Assembly (NCBI GenBank): GCA_038147495.1
Contig: JAYQTT010000009.1
Location: 1-64,000, forward strand
Origin: MED-G116 sp038147495
GTDB lineage: Bacteria > Pseudomonadota > Alphaproteobacteria > Puniceispirillales > Puniceispirillaceae
Reading direction: 5' to 3'
DNA: 64,000 nucleotides
This document shows, one piece after another, positions 54,033 to 63,128 of this stretch. The notes below the pieces were generated by a model, which did not search any database, was not told the DNA's origin, and saw only the letters and a list, made by a program, of their open reading frames with translations. Numbering within the stretch: the stretch's first letter is position 1; each line of letters opens with the position of its first letter. The position numbers were made by a program, and so were the translations under genes.

Positions 54033-56471
54033 CTAGGCGCGCAACCGGTCATTTGCCGGGTCAAACGGTGACTCGGCAACAACCGTGGCACGCAGGCGCT
54101 GGTCAAGAATATCAATCATCAATTCAGTACCTTCTTGCGCCAGATCAGGACGAACCATCGCAAGCGCCAGTGACTTTTCCAGCCGGAAGCCATAGCCACC
54201 GCTCGTCGCGCGGCCGACCACTTCGCCATCCGGCGTTCTGATCGGGTTGCCACCAATGGCATCGGCATCGGTTGTGTCATGAACCTCAAGCGTCACCATC
54301 GTGTTCTGGAAACCTTTTTCCTGCCATTCGCTGAGCTTCTGCCGTCCTTTGAAATCACCCTTGTTGAGATGAACAAAGCGATCAAGCCCGCTTTCCAATG
54401 CCGCATATTCAATCGACAATTCCGTGCCGACCAAGCGGTATGATTTCTCAAGGCGCATCGCGTCCATTGCCCGAATGCCAAAAGGCTTCAGGCCATGTTC
54501 CGCACCCGCTTCCATCAGCGCATCAAAAATATGGTTCTGATATTCGATCGGGTGATGCAATTCCCAGCCAAGCTCGCCAACGAAATTCATCCTGAACGCC
54601 ATCGCCGGTGCCAGTTTCACGTCAATCAGACGGCTGGACAGCCATGGGAAGGCCTCATTGCTGAGATCGGCTCGGGTCAGTTTTTGCAGAATGTCACGCG
54701 CTTTCGGCCCGGCCAGAACAAGAACACCTATCGAATTGGTGATGTTGTCATAGCGCACCGATCCGTCCTGCGGCATGTGCTTTTTGATCCAGTCATGATC
54801 AAGGCGTTGCGCCGCACCGGCCGAGACCAGATAGAAGCTGTCATCAGACTCACGCTGGATGGTAAATTCGGAATGCACGCCGCCGCGCTCTGTCAGTGCA
54901 TGACACAGCGCCACACGCCCAACCTTTTTAGGCAGCTTATTCGCTACAAGATGATCGAGGAAGGCCTCTGCACCCGGTCCGGAAATGCGGCATTTTGCAA
55001 ATGCTGACATGTCCAAAAGACCCGCGTTCTGATGCACATTCCGCACCTCTTCGCCAACTGGACCAAACCAGTTGGACCGGCGGAATGACCAGTGATCTTC
55101 CTGCGGCGTACCTTCAGGCGCGAACCAGTTGGCCCGCTCCCAGCCGAATTTCTGTCCAAACACCGCGCCAAGTGCTTTCAGACGATCATAGCAAGGCGCT
55201 GTCCGCAACGGGCGGGCGGCCTCTCTTTCTTCGTCCGGATAATGCGTGGTGAACACATTCTCATAGGCCTCTTCATTCTTGACCTTGAGATAGGATTCAG
55301 TGGTGTAGCTGCCATAGCGCCGGGGATCGACACCAAGCATGTCAATTGTCGGCTCGCCCTCAACGATCCACTCGGCAAGCTGCCAGCCTGCACCGCCGGC
55401 GGCAGTGATGCCGAAGCTGTGGCCTTCATTCAGCCAGAAATTAGGCAGATCCCATGCCGGACCGATGATCGGGTTGCCATCCGGTGTATAGGCGATTGCG
55501 CCATTATAGACTTTCTTCACACCCGACTCGCCAAAGGCCGGAACCCGCTGCATCGCAGACTCGATATGCGGCTCAAGACGCTCCAGATCTTCCTGAAACA
55601 GTTCATATTCCGAGTCATCGCTAGGTCCGTCAATGTAACAGGCAGGTGCACCTTTTTCATAAGGGCCAAGGATCAGGCCACCGGCCTCCTCGCGCATGTA
55701 CCATTGTCCGTCAGAATCACGCAGAACGCCCATTTCCGGTTCGCCCTTGGCATGGCGCTCCTTGATCGCGTCATGCGCCTCGGTGACGATATATTGGTGC
55801 TCTACCGGAATCACCGGAATATTGAGCCCGACCATCTGGCCGGTTTTGCGAGCAAAGTTACCGGTACAGCTGACAACATGCTCACAGGTGATTTCACCTT
55901 TGTCCGTTGTCACCTTCCATTCACCGGAAGACGTGCGGCTAATGGCCGTCACGCTCGTATTTCGATATATCTCAGCGCCGCGATCACGCGCCCCGCGCGC
56001 CAGCGCCTGGGTCAAATCAGCAGGCTGAATATAGCCATCACCCGGATGGCGGATGGCACCAATCAGACCATCAACATTACATAGCGGCCAGTAATGCTTG
56101 ATTTCTTCAGGGCTCAGGAATTGCACGTCAACGCCGATGGTGCTGGCAACGCCGGCATATTGGCGATATTCATCCATACGATCACGCGTTGATGCCAGAC
56201 GGATGTTAGAGACATTTCTGAACCCGACATCCATGCCGGTTTCTTCTGCCAGCTCCTGATAAAATTTGACTGAATATTTATGAACCTGGCCAACCGAATA
56301 GGACATGTTGAACAGCGGCAACAATCCGGCGGCGTGCCATGTCGAACCCGATGTCAATTCCTTGCGTTCGACTAGAACAACGTCAGACCACCCTTTTTTT
56401 GCCAAATGATAAAGCGTGCTGACACCAACAACGCCTCCACCAATTACCACTACGCGCGCATGGGTCTTCAT
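54033..56471 (-). CDS. Dimethylglycine/sarcosine dehydrogenase-like flavoprotein with GcvT domain
   Basis: Protein of 812 residues in the DMGDH family. An FAD-binding DAO domain starts VVVIGGGVVGVSTLYHLA; STWHAAG at 43-49 holds the histidine (H46) that in relatives binds FAD covalently. The C-terminal half is a folate-binding GcvT domain (CRISGPGAEAFLDHL, AMDAMRLEKSYRLVGTEL). It probably removes methyl groups from dimethylglycine or related amines onto THF. ATG 56471 has GGGAG upstream; the frame opens at 56519. First gene of a pair with the MttB-like gene. Confidence 0.92.
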   Translation of the reverse strand: MKTHARVVVIGGGVVGVSTLYHLAKKGWSDVVLVERKELTSGSTWHAAGLLPLFNMSYSVGQVHKYSVKFYQELAEETGMDVGFRNVSNIRLASTRDRMDEYRQYAGVASTIGVDVQFLSPEEIKHYWPLCNVDGLIGAIRHPGDGYIQPADLTQALARGARDRGAEIYRNTSVTAISRTSSGEWKVTTDKGEITCEHVVSCTGNFARKTGQMVGLNIPVIPVEHQYIVTEAHDAIKERHAKGEPEMGVLRDSDGQWYMREEAGGLILGPYEKGAPACYIDGPSDDSEYELFQEDLERLEPHIESAMQRVPAFGESGVKKVYNGAIAYTPDGNPIIGPAWDLPNFWLNEGHSFGITAAGGAGWQLAEWIVEGEPTIDMLGVDPRRYGSYTTESYLKVKNEEAYENVFTTHYPDEEREAARPLRTAPCYDRLKALGAVFGQKFGWERANWFAPEGTPQEDHWSFRRSNWFGPVGEEVRNVHQNAGLLDMSAFAKCRISGPGAEAFLDHLVANKLPKKVGRVALCHALTERGGVHSEFTIQRESDDSFYLVSAGAAQRLDHDWIKKHMPQDGSVRYDNITNSIGVLVLAGPKARDILQKLTRADLSNEAFPWLSSRLIDVKLAPAMAFRMNFVGELGWELHHPIEYQNHIFDALMEAGAEHGLKPFGIRAMDAMRLEKSYRLVGTELSIEYAALESGLDRFVHLNKGDFKGRQKLSEWQEKGFQNTMVTLEVHDTTDADAIGGNPIRTPDGEVVGRATSGGYGFRLEKSLALAMVRPDLAQEGTELMIDILDQRLRATVVAESPFDPANDRLRA

Positions 56472-56676
56472 CTCACTGCACTCCCTGAAACGGTGGATCG
56501 CGGCACCAGCCAGCACCACCGGTCTGCCTGAAAATCTGGAAGCTCAGATTAATTAATTACTAAGAAGAAAGCGTCTGCCATGCGACTTTCTTTTGCCCAA
56601 AATAGGCTACAGGCGACATCACCCGAGGGTGACTCGCGCTACCGGGCAAAAATAGGGATGTGGAAGCGCAAAACCC

Positions 56677-57267
56677 CTATGGGTTGAGGCGCTGTGGCCG
56701 CCATTCACCGTTACCATTGCGGGTGAATCGGAACCTGTCATGAAGGCGATGTTCGCCATCGGCCCAAAACTCAATTTCATCAGGCTGAATGCAGAATCCA
56801 CCCCAATGCGGTGGGCGCGGCACATCTTCGGGATATTGCGCGTCTGTATTCGCAACGGCGGCCGCCAGCACCGCGCGACTTTCAAGGGGACGCGACTGCG
56901 CCGATGCCCAGGCACCGATCTGACTACCGCGACCGCGGGTTGCGAAATAGGCATCCGACTGCGCTGCCGGAACCTGTTTTACCGGACCCACAACGCGCAC
57001 TTGCCGGCGCAGGCTCTTCCAATGCATGGTGAACGCCGCTTTACCGGTGGCCAGCAATTCAGATGATTTGCGGCTCTCATAATTTGTATAAAAAACAAAT
57101 CCTTCAGGAGACCACTCTTTAAGGAGAACGATCCGCACTGACGGCATACCATTGGCGTCAACGCTTGCCAGCGCTATCGCATCTGGATCATTGATCTCCG
57201 ACTGTACGGCCTCGGCGTACCAGGCATCGAACAGGGCGAAAGGGTCAGTGCTTTGATCGAGTTCCAT
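56677..57267 (-). CDS. pdxH: Pyridoxamine 5'-phosphate oxidase
   Basis: FMN enzyme of 196 residues that makes the cofactor PLP. MPSVRIVLLKEWSPEGFVFYTNYESRKSSEL, RQVRVVG, SRGRGSQ-like FATRGRGSQIGAWAS and HDRFRFTR match the family. ATG 57267 has AGGAG seven bases upstream. Divergent from the surface-antigen gene. Confidence 0.96.
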   Translation of the reverse strand: MELDQSTDPFALFDAWYAEAVQSEINDPDAIALASVDANGMPSVRIVLLKEWSPEGFVFYTNYESRKSSELLATGKAAFTMHWKSLRRQVRVVGPVKQVPAAQSDAYFATRGRGSQIGAWASAQSRPLESRAVLAAAVANTDAQYPEDVPRPPHWGGFCIQPDEIEFWADGEHRLHDRFRFTRNGNGEWRPQRLNP

Positions 57268-57510
57268 ATGTATCTCCTGCATATAACGGGCTTGGCGACC
57301 AAATCGTCATGACAACACCGTTATGCGACCGAAGTGGGCATTGCAATGGCAAACCGCAATGGCCAAGCCGTCACAAAGGGGGATGAAAAAAAGCATAAGG
57401 TGCAGAATCATCAAAAAATTGCCGCAATTTGATATCAGTCTGGTAACCAGCAAAAAAGGCGTTGTCGTCACAAGTCACAGAAACCCGATATGAGACAGAG
57501 GCATCACACC

Positions 57511-58116
57511 ATGAACCTTGTAAACAGCATCTTCAGCCGCAATTCAGGCACATCACGCTATGGACAGGTCAAAATTGCCATTTTCGGACTGGCCACCCTG
57601 TTGGTCGCCGCATCACCTGTGCAGATAGCAAACGCCGAAACACGCGTTGAAACCGTGATCGGAACGGTGACAAGTTCCAGCGCGATCATGAACAGCTATA
57701 TCCGCAAGACACCAAAAGATGAACGTGTGTGCAGAACGCAGGATGTGCCAATCTACGGAGAAGCAAAAAGTGGCGAGTCTGATCTTGGCGCGATGATTGT
57801 TGGCGGCCTTATCGGATCGGCAATTGGCAATAAATTGTCGGACAACAATGGCGCCGGTGCCGCTGGCACTGTGGCCGGGGCAATCCTTGGTCGCGAACAT
57901 GCGAAGAAATCCCAAAAGGGTGAAATTATCGGCTACAAACAGCAGAACATCTGTGAAACCCGCACCATCATGACAGAACAGACGGTCGAGGAAGTTGTCG
58001 GCTATCGCAACATGATCGAGGTGGATAACAAAATCGTCAGCCTTGAGAGCGCCGCACCGCTGAGCCCAAATCAGCGGGTAGAGATCACCCGGCAGATCAC
58101 CTATTCCTTGCGATAG
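57511..58116 (+). CDS. Glycine-zipper outer-membrane protein (17-kDa surface antigen-like)
   Basis: Secreted protein of 201 residues. A signal peptide (IFGLATLLVAASPVQIANA) is followed by a core with GAMIVGGLIGSAIGNKLSD and AAGTVAGAILGREHA, a Rickettsia-17kDa type glycine-zipper pair. The C-terminal half (YKQQNICETRTIM, VVGYRNMIEVDN) is a beta-rich domain common in this family. There is no lipobox. ATG 57511 is chosen over 57490. Confidence 0.85.
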   Translation: MNLVNSIFSRNSGTSRYGQVKIAIFGLATLLVAASPVQIANAETRVETVIGTVTSSSAIMNSYIRKTPKDERVCRTQDVPIYGEAKSGESDLGAMIVGGLIGSAIGNKLSDNNGAGAAGTVAGAILGREHAKKSQKGEIIGYKQQNICETRTIMTEQTVEEVVGYRNMIEVDNKIVSLESAAPLSPNQRVEITRQITYSLR

Positions 58117-58269
58117 GGATTGATGGCGGCAGCCACGTCCGCCGGTAAAGGCCAATAAACCGCTCGCGAGGCAACCGTTTGCGAGGAACCAATACGTTGG
58201 GACAAACCCCTCACCGACAGCCGTTGCCATAGCCACAAGATATTGCATGCCGTAATGCCATCGCATGAC

Positions 58270-58297
58270 TTGCTATGGCTGTGGGTAAATGTAAAAT
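58270..58297 (+). promoter_or_regulatory. Putative fabI promoter
   Basis: TTGCTA and TAAAAT 16 bases apart, about 64 bases before the fabI ATG. Confidence 0.5.
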
Positions 58298-58360
58298 GGG
58301 CGGCGTGACATAATGTCTTGCCGCAACGGCATACACGAACGAAACAGGAAAGATTTCAGG

Positions 58361-59179
58361 ATGAGTGTTGAGACTTCGCAAGGTGTGATGGCTGGCAAAA
58401 AAGGGCTGGTGATGGGTGTGGCCAATGACCGCTCGATTGCCTGGGGTATTGCGGCAAAGCTGGCCGAGCAAGGCGCCGATTTGGCGTTCACCTTTCAGGG
58501 TGAGGCCTTGCAGAAGCGGGTGACACCTCTGGCGGCATCGGTCAACAGTGACCTTGTGTTACCGTGCGATGTGACTGACGAGGACAGCGTCAACGCGGTT
58601 TTTGACACGCTGGCGGAAAAATGGGGAAAGCTTGATTTCCTGCTGCATGCCATTGCCTATTCCGACAAGGAAGAGCTCAAGGGCAAATATGTCGACACCA
58701 GCCGTGACAATTTCAAACGGACGATGGACATCTCGGTCTATTCCTTCACCCACCTTGCCCGCAAGGCAACGGCGATGATGAATGACGGCGGCTCGCTGTT
58801 GACTTTGACCTATTACGGTGCAGAGCGGGTGATGCCACATTACAATGTCATGGGCGTTGCCAAGGCCGCACTTGAGGCATCGATCCGCTATCTTGCGGTT
58901 GATCTTGGTGACCGCAACATCCGGGTCAATGGCCTGTCTGCAGGCCCGATGAAAACATTGGCCGCATCCGGTATCGGAGATTTCCGCTATATTCTGAAAT
59001 GGAACGAATATAACTCGCCGCTCAAACGCAATGTCACGCTGGATGATGTTGGCGGCGCCGGGCTGTATTTGTTGTCCGATCTGTCCTCTGGAGTGACCGG
59101 CGAGACGCATCATGTCGATTGCGGCTATCATGTCGTCGGCATGAAGGCGGTCGACGCTCCTGACATCACAACTGTCTGA
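58361..59179 (+). CDS. fabI: Enoyl-ACP reductase (NADH)
   Basis: SDR enzyme of 272 residues that reduces enoyl-ACP in the last step of fatty acid elongation. The cofactor loop is GVANDRSIAWGIA, and the catalytic Y-x6-K is Y161/K168 (YNVMGVAKAAL). LTYYGAERVMPHYN and TGETHHVDCGYHVVGM are typical FabI. ATG 58361 follows AGGAAAG; the frame opens at 58313. Only one base separates the stop from the aroC ATG. Confidence 0.96.
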   Translation: MSVETSQGVMAGKKGLVMGVANDRSIAWGIAAKLAEQGADLAFTFQGEALQKRVTPLAASVNSDLVLPCDVTDEDSVNAVFDTLAEKWGKLDFLLHAIAYSDKEELKGKYVDTSRDNFKRTMDISVYSFTHLARKATAMMNDGGSLLTLTYYGAERVMPHYNVMGVAKAALEASIRYLAVDLGDRNIRVNGLSAGPMKTLAASGIGDFRYILKWNEYNSPLKRNVTLDDVGGAGLYLLSDLSSGVTGETHHVDCGYHVVGMKAVDAPDITTV

Positions 59180-59180
59180 T

Positions 59181-60269
59181 ATGGCTGATAATTCATTCGG
59201 AAAACTGTTCTCCTTTACCAGCTTCGGCGAAAGCCATGGCCCCGGTATTGGCTGTGTTGTAGACGGTGTCCCGCCGCGCCTCGCGCTCTCGGAAGCCATT
59301 ATCCAGCCCTATCTTGACCGCCGCCGCCCCGGACAGAGCCGCTTTGTCACGCAACGCCAGGAAGATGATCAGGTTGAAATTCTATCTGGCGTCTTTGAGG
59401 GCCAGACGACCGGCACGCCTATTGGCCTGCTGATCCGGAACAAAGATCAACGATCCAAAGATTATGGTGACATTGCCCGGCAGTTTCGCCCCGGGCATGC
59501 CGATTTTACGTATCACGCCAAATATGGCATCCGTGACTATCGCGGTGGTGGGCGCTCTTCGGCGCGTGAAACAGCTGTTCGGGTGGCCGCGGGCGCGATT
59601 GCCGACCAGTTCCTGAAAGCGGCGCTTGGCGAGGGCTATCGCGTGCGTGGTGGTGTGGTGCAGATTGGCCCGCACAAAATCAACCGTGACAATCTTGACT
59701 GGGACAATTGCGATAAAAATCCGTTCTTTTGTCCTGATGCCGAGGCGGCAGACGCATGGGAAACCTATCTCGATGAGGTGCGCAAAGAGGGATCGTCAGC
59801 AGGGGCGATTCTGGAAATCGTTGCCGATGGTATTCCTGCGGGCCTTGGCCAACCGGTCTATGGCAAACTTTCCACCGAAATCGCCGCCGCGATGATGAGC
59901 ATCAATGCGGTCAAAGGTGTGGAGATTGGCGAGGGTTTCGCCCTTGCCGCCATGGATGGCCGCGAGGCGGGTGACGAAATGCGCGCCGGTCCGACATTCC
60001 TCGGCAATAATTCCGGCGGCATTCTTGGCGGCATCTCAACCGGCCAGCAGATCGTTGCGCGCGTGGCGATCAAGCCAACCTCATCGATCCTGACAAAGCG
60101 CCAGTCGATTGACGAAGACGGCAATGAAATCGAATTGATGACAAAGGGCCGGCATGATCCATGCGTTGGGATCCGCGGCGTGCCTGTCGCCGAGGCAATG
60201 ATGGCGCTGGTGCTTGCCGATCAACTTATGCGCCACCACGCACAATGCGGGTTCACCCTCGCTGACTAG
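59181..60269 (+). CDS. aroC: Chorismate synthase
   Basis: Last step of the shikimate pathway (EPSP to chorismate, with reduced FMN). 362 residues, complete: FTSFGESHGPGIGCVVDGVP, RRRPGQSRFVTQRQE, GRSSARETAVRVAAGAIA and the C-terminal RHDPCVGIRGVPVAEAM. One base after fabI. Its TAG overlaps the convergent tlyA stop in CTAG. Confidence 0.97.
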   Translation: MADNSFGKLFSFTSFGESHGPGIGCVVDGVPPRLALSEAIIQPYLDRRRPGQSRFVTQRQEDDQVEILSGVFEGQTTGTPIGLLIRNKDQRSKDYGDIARQFRPGHADFTYHAKYGIRDYRGGGRSSARETAVRVAAGAIADQFLKAALGEGYRVRGGVVQIGPHKINRDNLDWDNCDKNPFFCPDAEAADAWETYLDEVRKEGSSAGAILEIVADGIPAGLGQPVYGKLSTEIAAAMMSINAVKGVEIGEGFALAAMDGREAGDEMRAGPTFLGNNSGGILGGISTGQQIVARVAIKPTSSILTKRQSIDEDGNEIELMTKGRHDPCVGIRGVPVAEAMMALVLADQLMRHHAQCGFTLAD

Positions 60270-61054
60270 ACGTTTCTGGCGGCAATCAAAAATTCCTTAT
60301 TTCCATCCGGGCCAGTAACCGGAGAGGCAATTGTGCCGATGTGATGCCACCCCATGTCATCGCGCACCCATTTTTCGACCGCGGCGCATGCCTCGCTGTG
60401 CAATTCCGGATCGCGCACCACGCCGCCTTTGCCGACACGCCCACGGCCAACTTCGAATTGCGGCTTTATGAGTGCCAGCAGATGTGCCCGCGGCGGTGCC
60501 AGCGCCAATGCCGCAGGCAGAACTTTGGCAAGGCTGATAAAAGACGCATCGCAAACGATCACTTCAGGTGCCTGATCAAAACTGCCAGCGTCCAGATCCC
60601 GCGCATTAACGCCTTCCATAACCGTCACCCGCGGATCATCACGCAGCCTCGGATGAAGCTGGTCATGACCGACATCAACGGCAAAAACCCGGGCCGCGCC
60701 CCGTGACAGCAACACCTCGGTAAAGCCACCTGTGCTGGCCCCCACATCGAGACAGACACAGTCTTTCGGGTTGATATCGGGAAAGGCCTCCAGCCCCCCA
60801 AGCAATTTGAGCGCACCGCGGCTGACCCATGGCATGTCAGCACCGGTCAAGACAGGCGTTGCATCCAGCGGCAACATTCGCGATGGCTTTGACAAAACGT
60901 CACCGTCAACCGAAACAGCCCCATCAAGGATCAACTGGCGGGCACGCGCTCTGGAACGCGCAAGTCCCTTCTCCACCAAAAGATGGTCGGCCCGCAACCG
61001 AGATATTCCGCCACTGTTTTCGTGATGTTGTTTTGTGGTCTTTTTGTCTGGCAT
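60266..61054 (-). CDS. tlyA: TlyA family rRNA (cytidine-2'-O)-methyltransferase
   Basis: 262-residue S4 plus FtsJ-like protein. N-terminal S4 domain (RADHLLVEKGLARSRARARQ), then the SAM motif CLDVGASTGGFTEVLLSRGA, and VSRGALKLLGGLEAF upstream, the family hallmark. Homologues methylate cytidines of 16S and 23S rRNA. TTG 61063 is an alternative start. Behind dxs with 86 bases between. Confidence 0.93.
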   Translation of the reverse strand: MPDKKTTKQHHENSGGISRLRADHLLVEKGLARSRARARQLILDGAVSVDGDVLSKPSRMLPLDATPVLTGADMPWVSRGALKLLGGLEAFPDINPKDCVCLDVGASTGGFTEVLLSRGAARVFAVDVGHDQLHPRLRDDPRVTVMEGVNARDLDAGSFDQAPEVIVCDASFISLAKVLPAALALAPPRAHLLALIKPQFEVGRGRVGKGGVVRDPELHSEACAAVEKWVRDDMGWHHIGTIASPVTGPDGNKEFLIAARNV

Positions 61055-61140
61055 GGCCTTCAAAAATCCATCACCGGTGGCTTTTCGTCCACCTGCGTCC
61101 GGAGGTATGGCATCAAACGCCGCAAAAACACAGCAATGCG

Positions 61141-63057
61141 CTAGCTCTTTCCACCAGCAATTGCATTTGACGCATGGGCAACAAGTGTCTGCGCAGCGGC
61201 CAGAATACCGTTCCGGTCAAGCCCGCAATAGGCCAACTGGCCAGCCTGACTGTCATGGTCAATAAATTCATCGGGAATAGACAACGCCCGTACACGCAAT
61301 CCCTGATCAAGATGTCCGGCATTGGCCAGATATTGCAAGACATGGGCCGAAAAACCACCCGGGCTGTTCTCTTCGACAATCAACAGGCTGTCATGTGTGC
61401 TGGCAAGTTGATCAAGCAATTCGGTGTCCAGCGGCTTGGCAAAGCGTGCATCGGCTACGGTCGGCGACGCGCCGTCTGCCGTCATGTCGTTGGCCGCGGC
61501 CAGACAATCGGCAAGCCTTGTGCCAAGCGAGAGGATAGCCAGACCGTGGCCCTCGCGGACGATCCGGCCCTTGCCAATGGCAAGCACATCACCACGATCC
61601 GGCAGATCACAGCCGACGCCTTCACCGCGCGGATAACGCACTGCGGAAGGGCCATCATCATAGGCAGCGGCGGTGGCCACCATATGCGTTAGTTCGGCCT
61701 CATCAGCCGGACACATGATCACCATCCCCGGAAGGCAGGAGAGATACGCCACGTCATAGACACCGGCATGAGTCGCCCCATCGGCACCAACCAAACCGGC
61801 ACGGTCAATGGCAAATCTGACCGGCAATTTCTGAATCGCGACATCATGAACAACCTGATCATAACCACGCTGCAGGAAGGTCGAATAAAGTGCGCAGAAA
61901 GGCTTCATGCCCTCGCTTGCCAATCCTGCAGCAAAGGTTACGGCGTGCTGCTCGGCAATTCCAACGTCAAAAACGCGGGACGGAAAATGCTCCTTGACCT
62001 TGTTGAGGCCGGTGCCAGATGGCATCGCCGCGGTAATCGCCACGATTTTTTCATCATCGCGCGCTTCCGCAATCAGAGCATCGGCAAACACCGACGTGTA
62101 GGTCGGCACATTCGTTGCAGATTTCTGCTGTGCTCCGGTGATCACGTCAAATTTGGGAACGGCGTGATATTTTTCAGCAGAAGGCCCGGCAAAGGGGTGA
62201 CCCTTGCCCTTTTCGGTGACGACATGCACCAGCACCGGTCCGCGCACATCTCCATCGCGCAGATTTTTCAACACTGGCAGCAAATGTCCCATGTCATGAC
62301 CGTCAATCGGCCCGATATGCAAAAACCCAAGCTGGCTGAAAACCGAATTACCGCTGATCATGTCACGCGCGACATCTTTTGCGCGGCGGGCGGTGCGTTC
62401 GATTTCTGCCGGAAACTTGCTGGCGACCTCGCGCATCAAATCGCGGATGGAGTGAAAAGGCTCGGATGTGATCAGCCGCGAGAGATAACTGCTCATGGCG
62501 CCAACGGGCTGTGAGATCGACATATCATTGTCATTCAAGATCACGATAAGGCGGCTGTTTGAGGCACCAGCGTTATTCATCGCCTCATACGCCATACCCG
62601 CACTCATAGAACCATCGCCAATCACCGCAATGACATTGCGTGGCTGGTTGCTAAGCTCGCTTGCCACCGCCATGCCGAGACCAGCAGAGATTGACGTTGA
62701 GGAATGGCCGGCACCAAACGGATCAAATTCCGACTCGGCGCGCTTGGTAAAACCAGAAAGGCCGCCCTTCTGACGCAAAGTTTCGATGCGGTCACGCCGC
62801 CCCGTCAAAATCTTGTGAGGATACGCCTGATGCCCGACATCCCAGATCACCCGGTCAGCAGGTGTGCGGAACACATAATGCAATGCCAGCGTCAATTCGA
62901 CGACCCCGAGGCCTGCGCCAAGATGGCCGCCTGTCTTTGAGACGGCGGCAATGGTCGCCGCGCGCAATTCCCGCGCCAGACGCGGCAAATCCGCTTCCGG
63001 CACCCGGCGCAACGCATCCATACCATCTATCTTGTCAAGCAAGGGTGTCGACGACAT
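61141..63057 (-). CDS. dxs: 1-deoxy-D-xylulose-5-phosphate synthase
   Basis: First enzyme of the MEP isoprenoid pathway (pyruvate plus glyceraldehyde-3-P to DXP, TPP-dependent). 638 residues. GGHLGAGLGVVELTLALHYVF, HQAYPHKILTGR, the TPP-binding GDGSMSAGMAYEAMNNAG, the HDMGHLLPVLKN turn and HAGVYDVAYLSCLPG are present. ATG 63057 has AAAGGAG six bases upstream. ispA lies 71 bases upstream, the usual gene pair. Confidence 0.97.
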   Translation of the reverse strand: MSSTPLLDKIDGMDALRRVPEADLPRLARELRAATIAAVSKTGGHLGAGLGVVELTLALHYVFRTPADRVIWDVGHQAYPHKILTGRRDRIETLRQKGGLSGFTKRAESEFDPFGAGHSSTSISAGLGMAVASELSNQPRNVIAVIGDGSMSAGMAYEAMNNAGASNSRLIVILNDNDMSISQPVGAMSSYLSRLITSEPFHSIRDLMREVASKFPAEIERTARRAKDVARDMISGNSVFSQLGFLHIGPIDGHDMGHLLPVLKNLRDGDVRGPVLVHVVTEKGKGHPFAGPSAEKYHAVPKFDVITGAQQKSATNVPTYTSVFADALIAEARDDEKIVAITAAMPSGTGLNKVKEHFPSRVFDVGIAEQHAVTFAAGLASEGMKPFCALYSTFLQRGYDQVVHDVAIQKLPVRFAIDRAGLVGADGATHAGVYDVAYLSCLPGMVIMCPADEAELTHMVATAAAYDDGPSAVRYPRGEGVGCDLPDRGDVLAIGKGRIVREGHGLAILSLGTRLADCLAAANDMTADGASPTVADARFAKPLDTELLDQLASTHDSLLIVEENSPGGFSAHVLQYLANAGHLDQGLRVRALSIPDEFIDHDSQAGQLAYCGLDRNGILAAAQTLVAHASNAIAGGKS

Positions 63058-63128
63058 CACTGCTCCTTTGTTATCAGCCCACAGTCGGCTCATAACAAAC
63101 GCCGGACCTTAGCATTGCATATAGGCTA

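Noticed and set aside
55092..56084. 330-residue plus-strand open frame opposite the DMGDH-like gene
   Set aside because: Antisense shadow of a well-conserved gene with no ribosome site.
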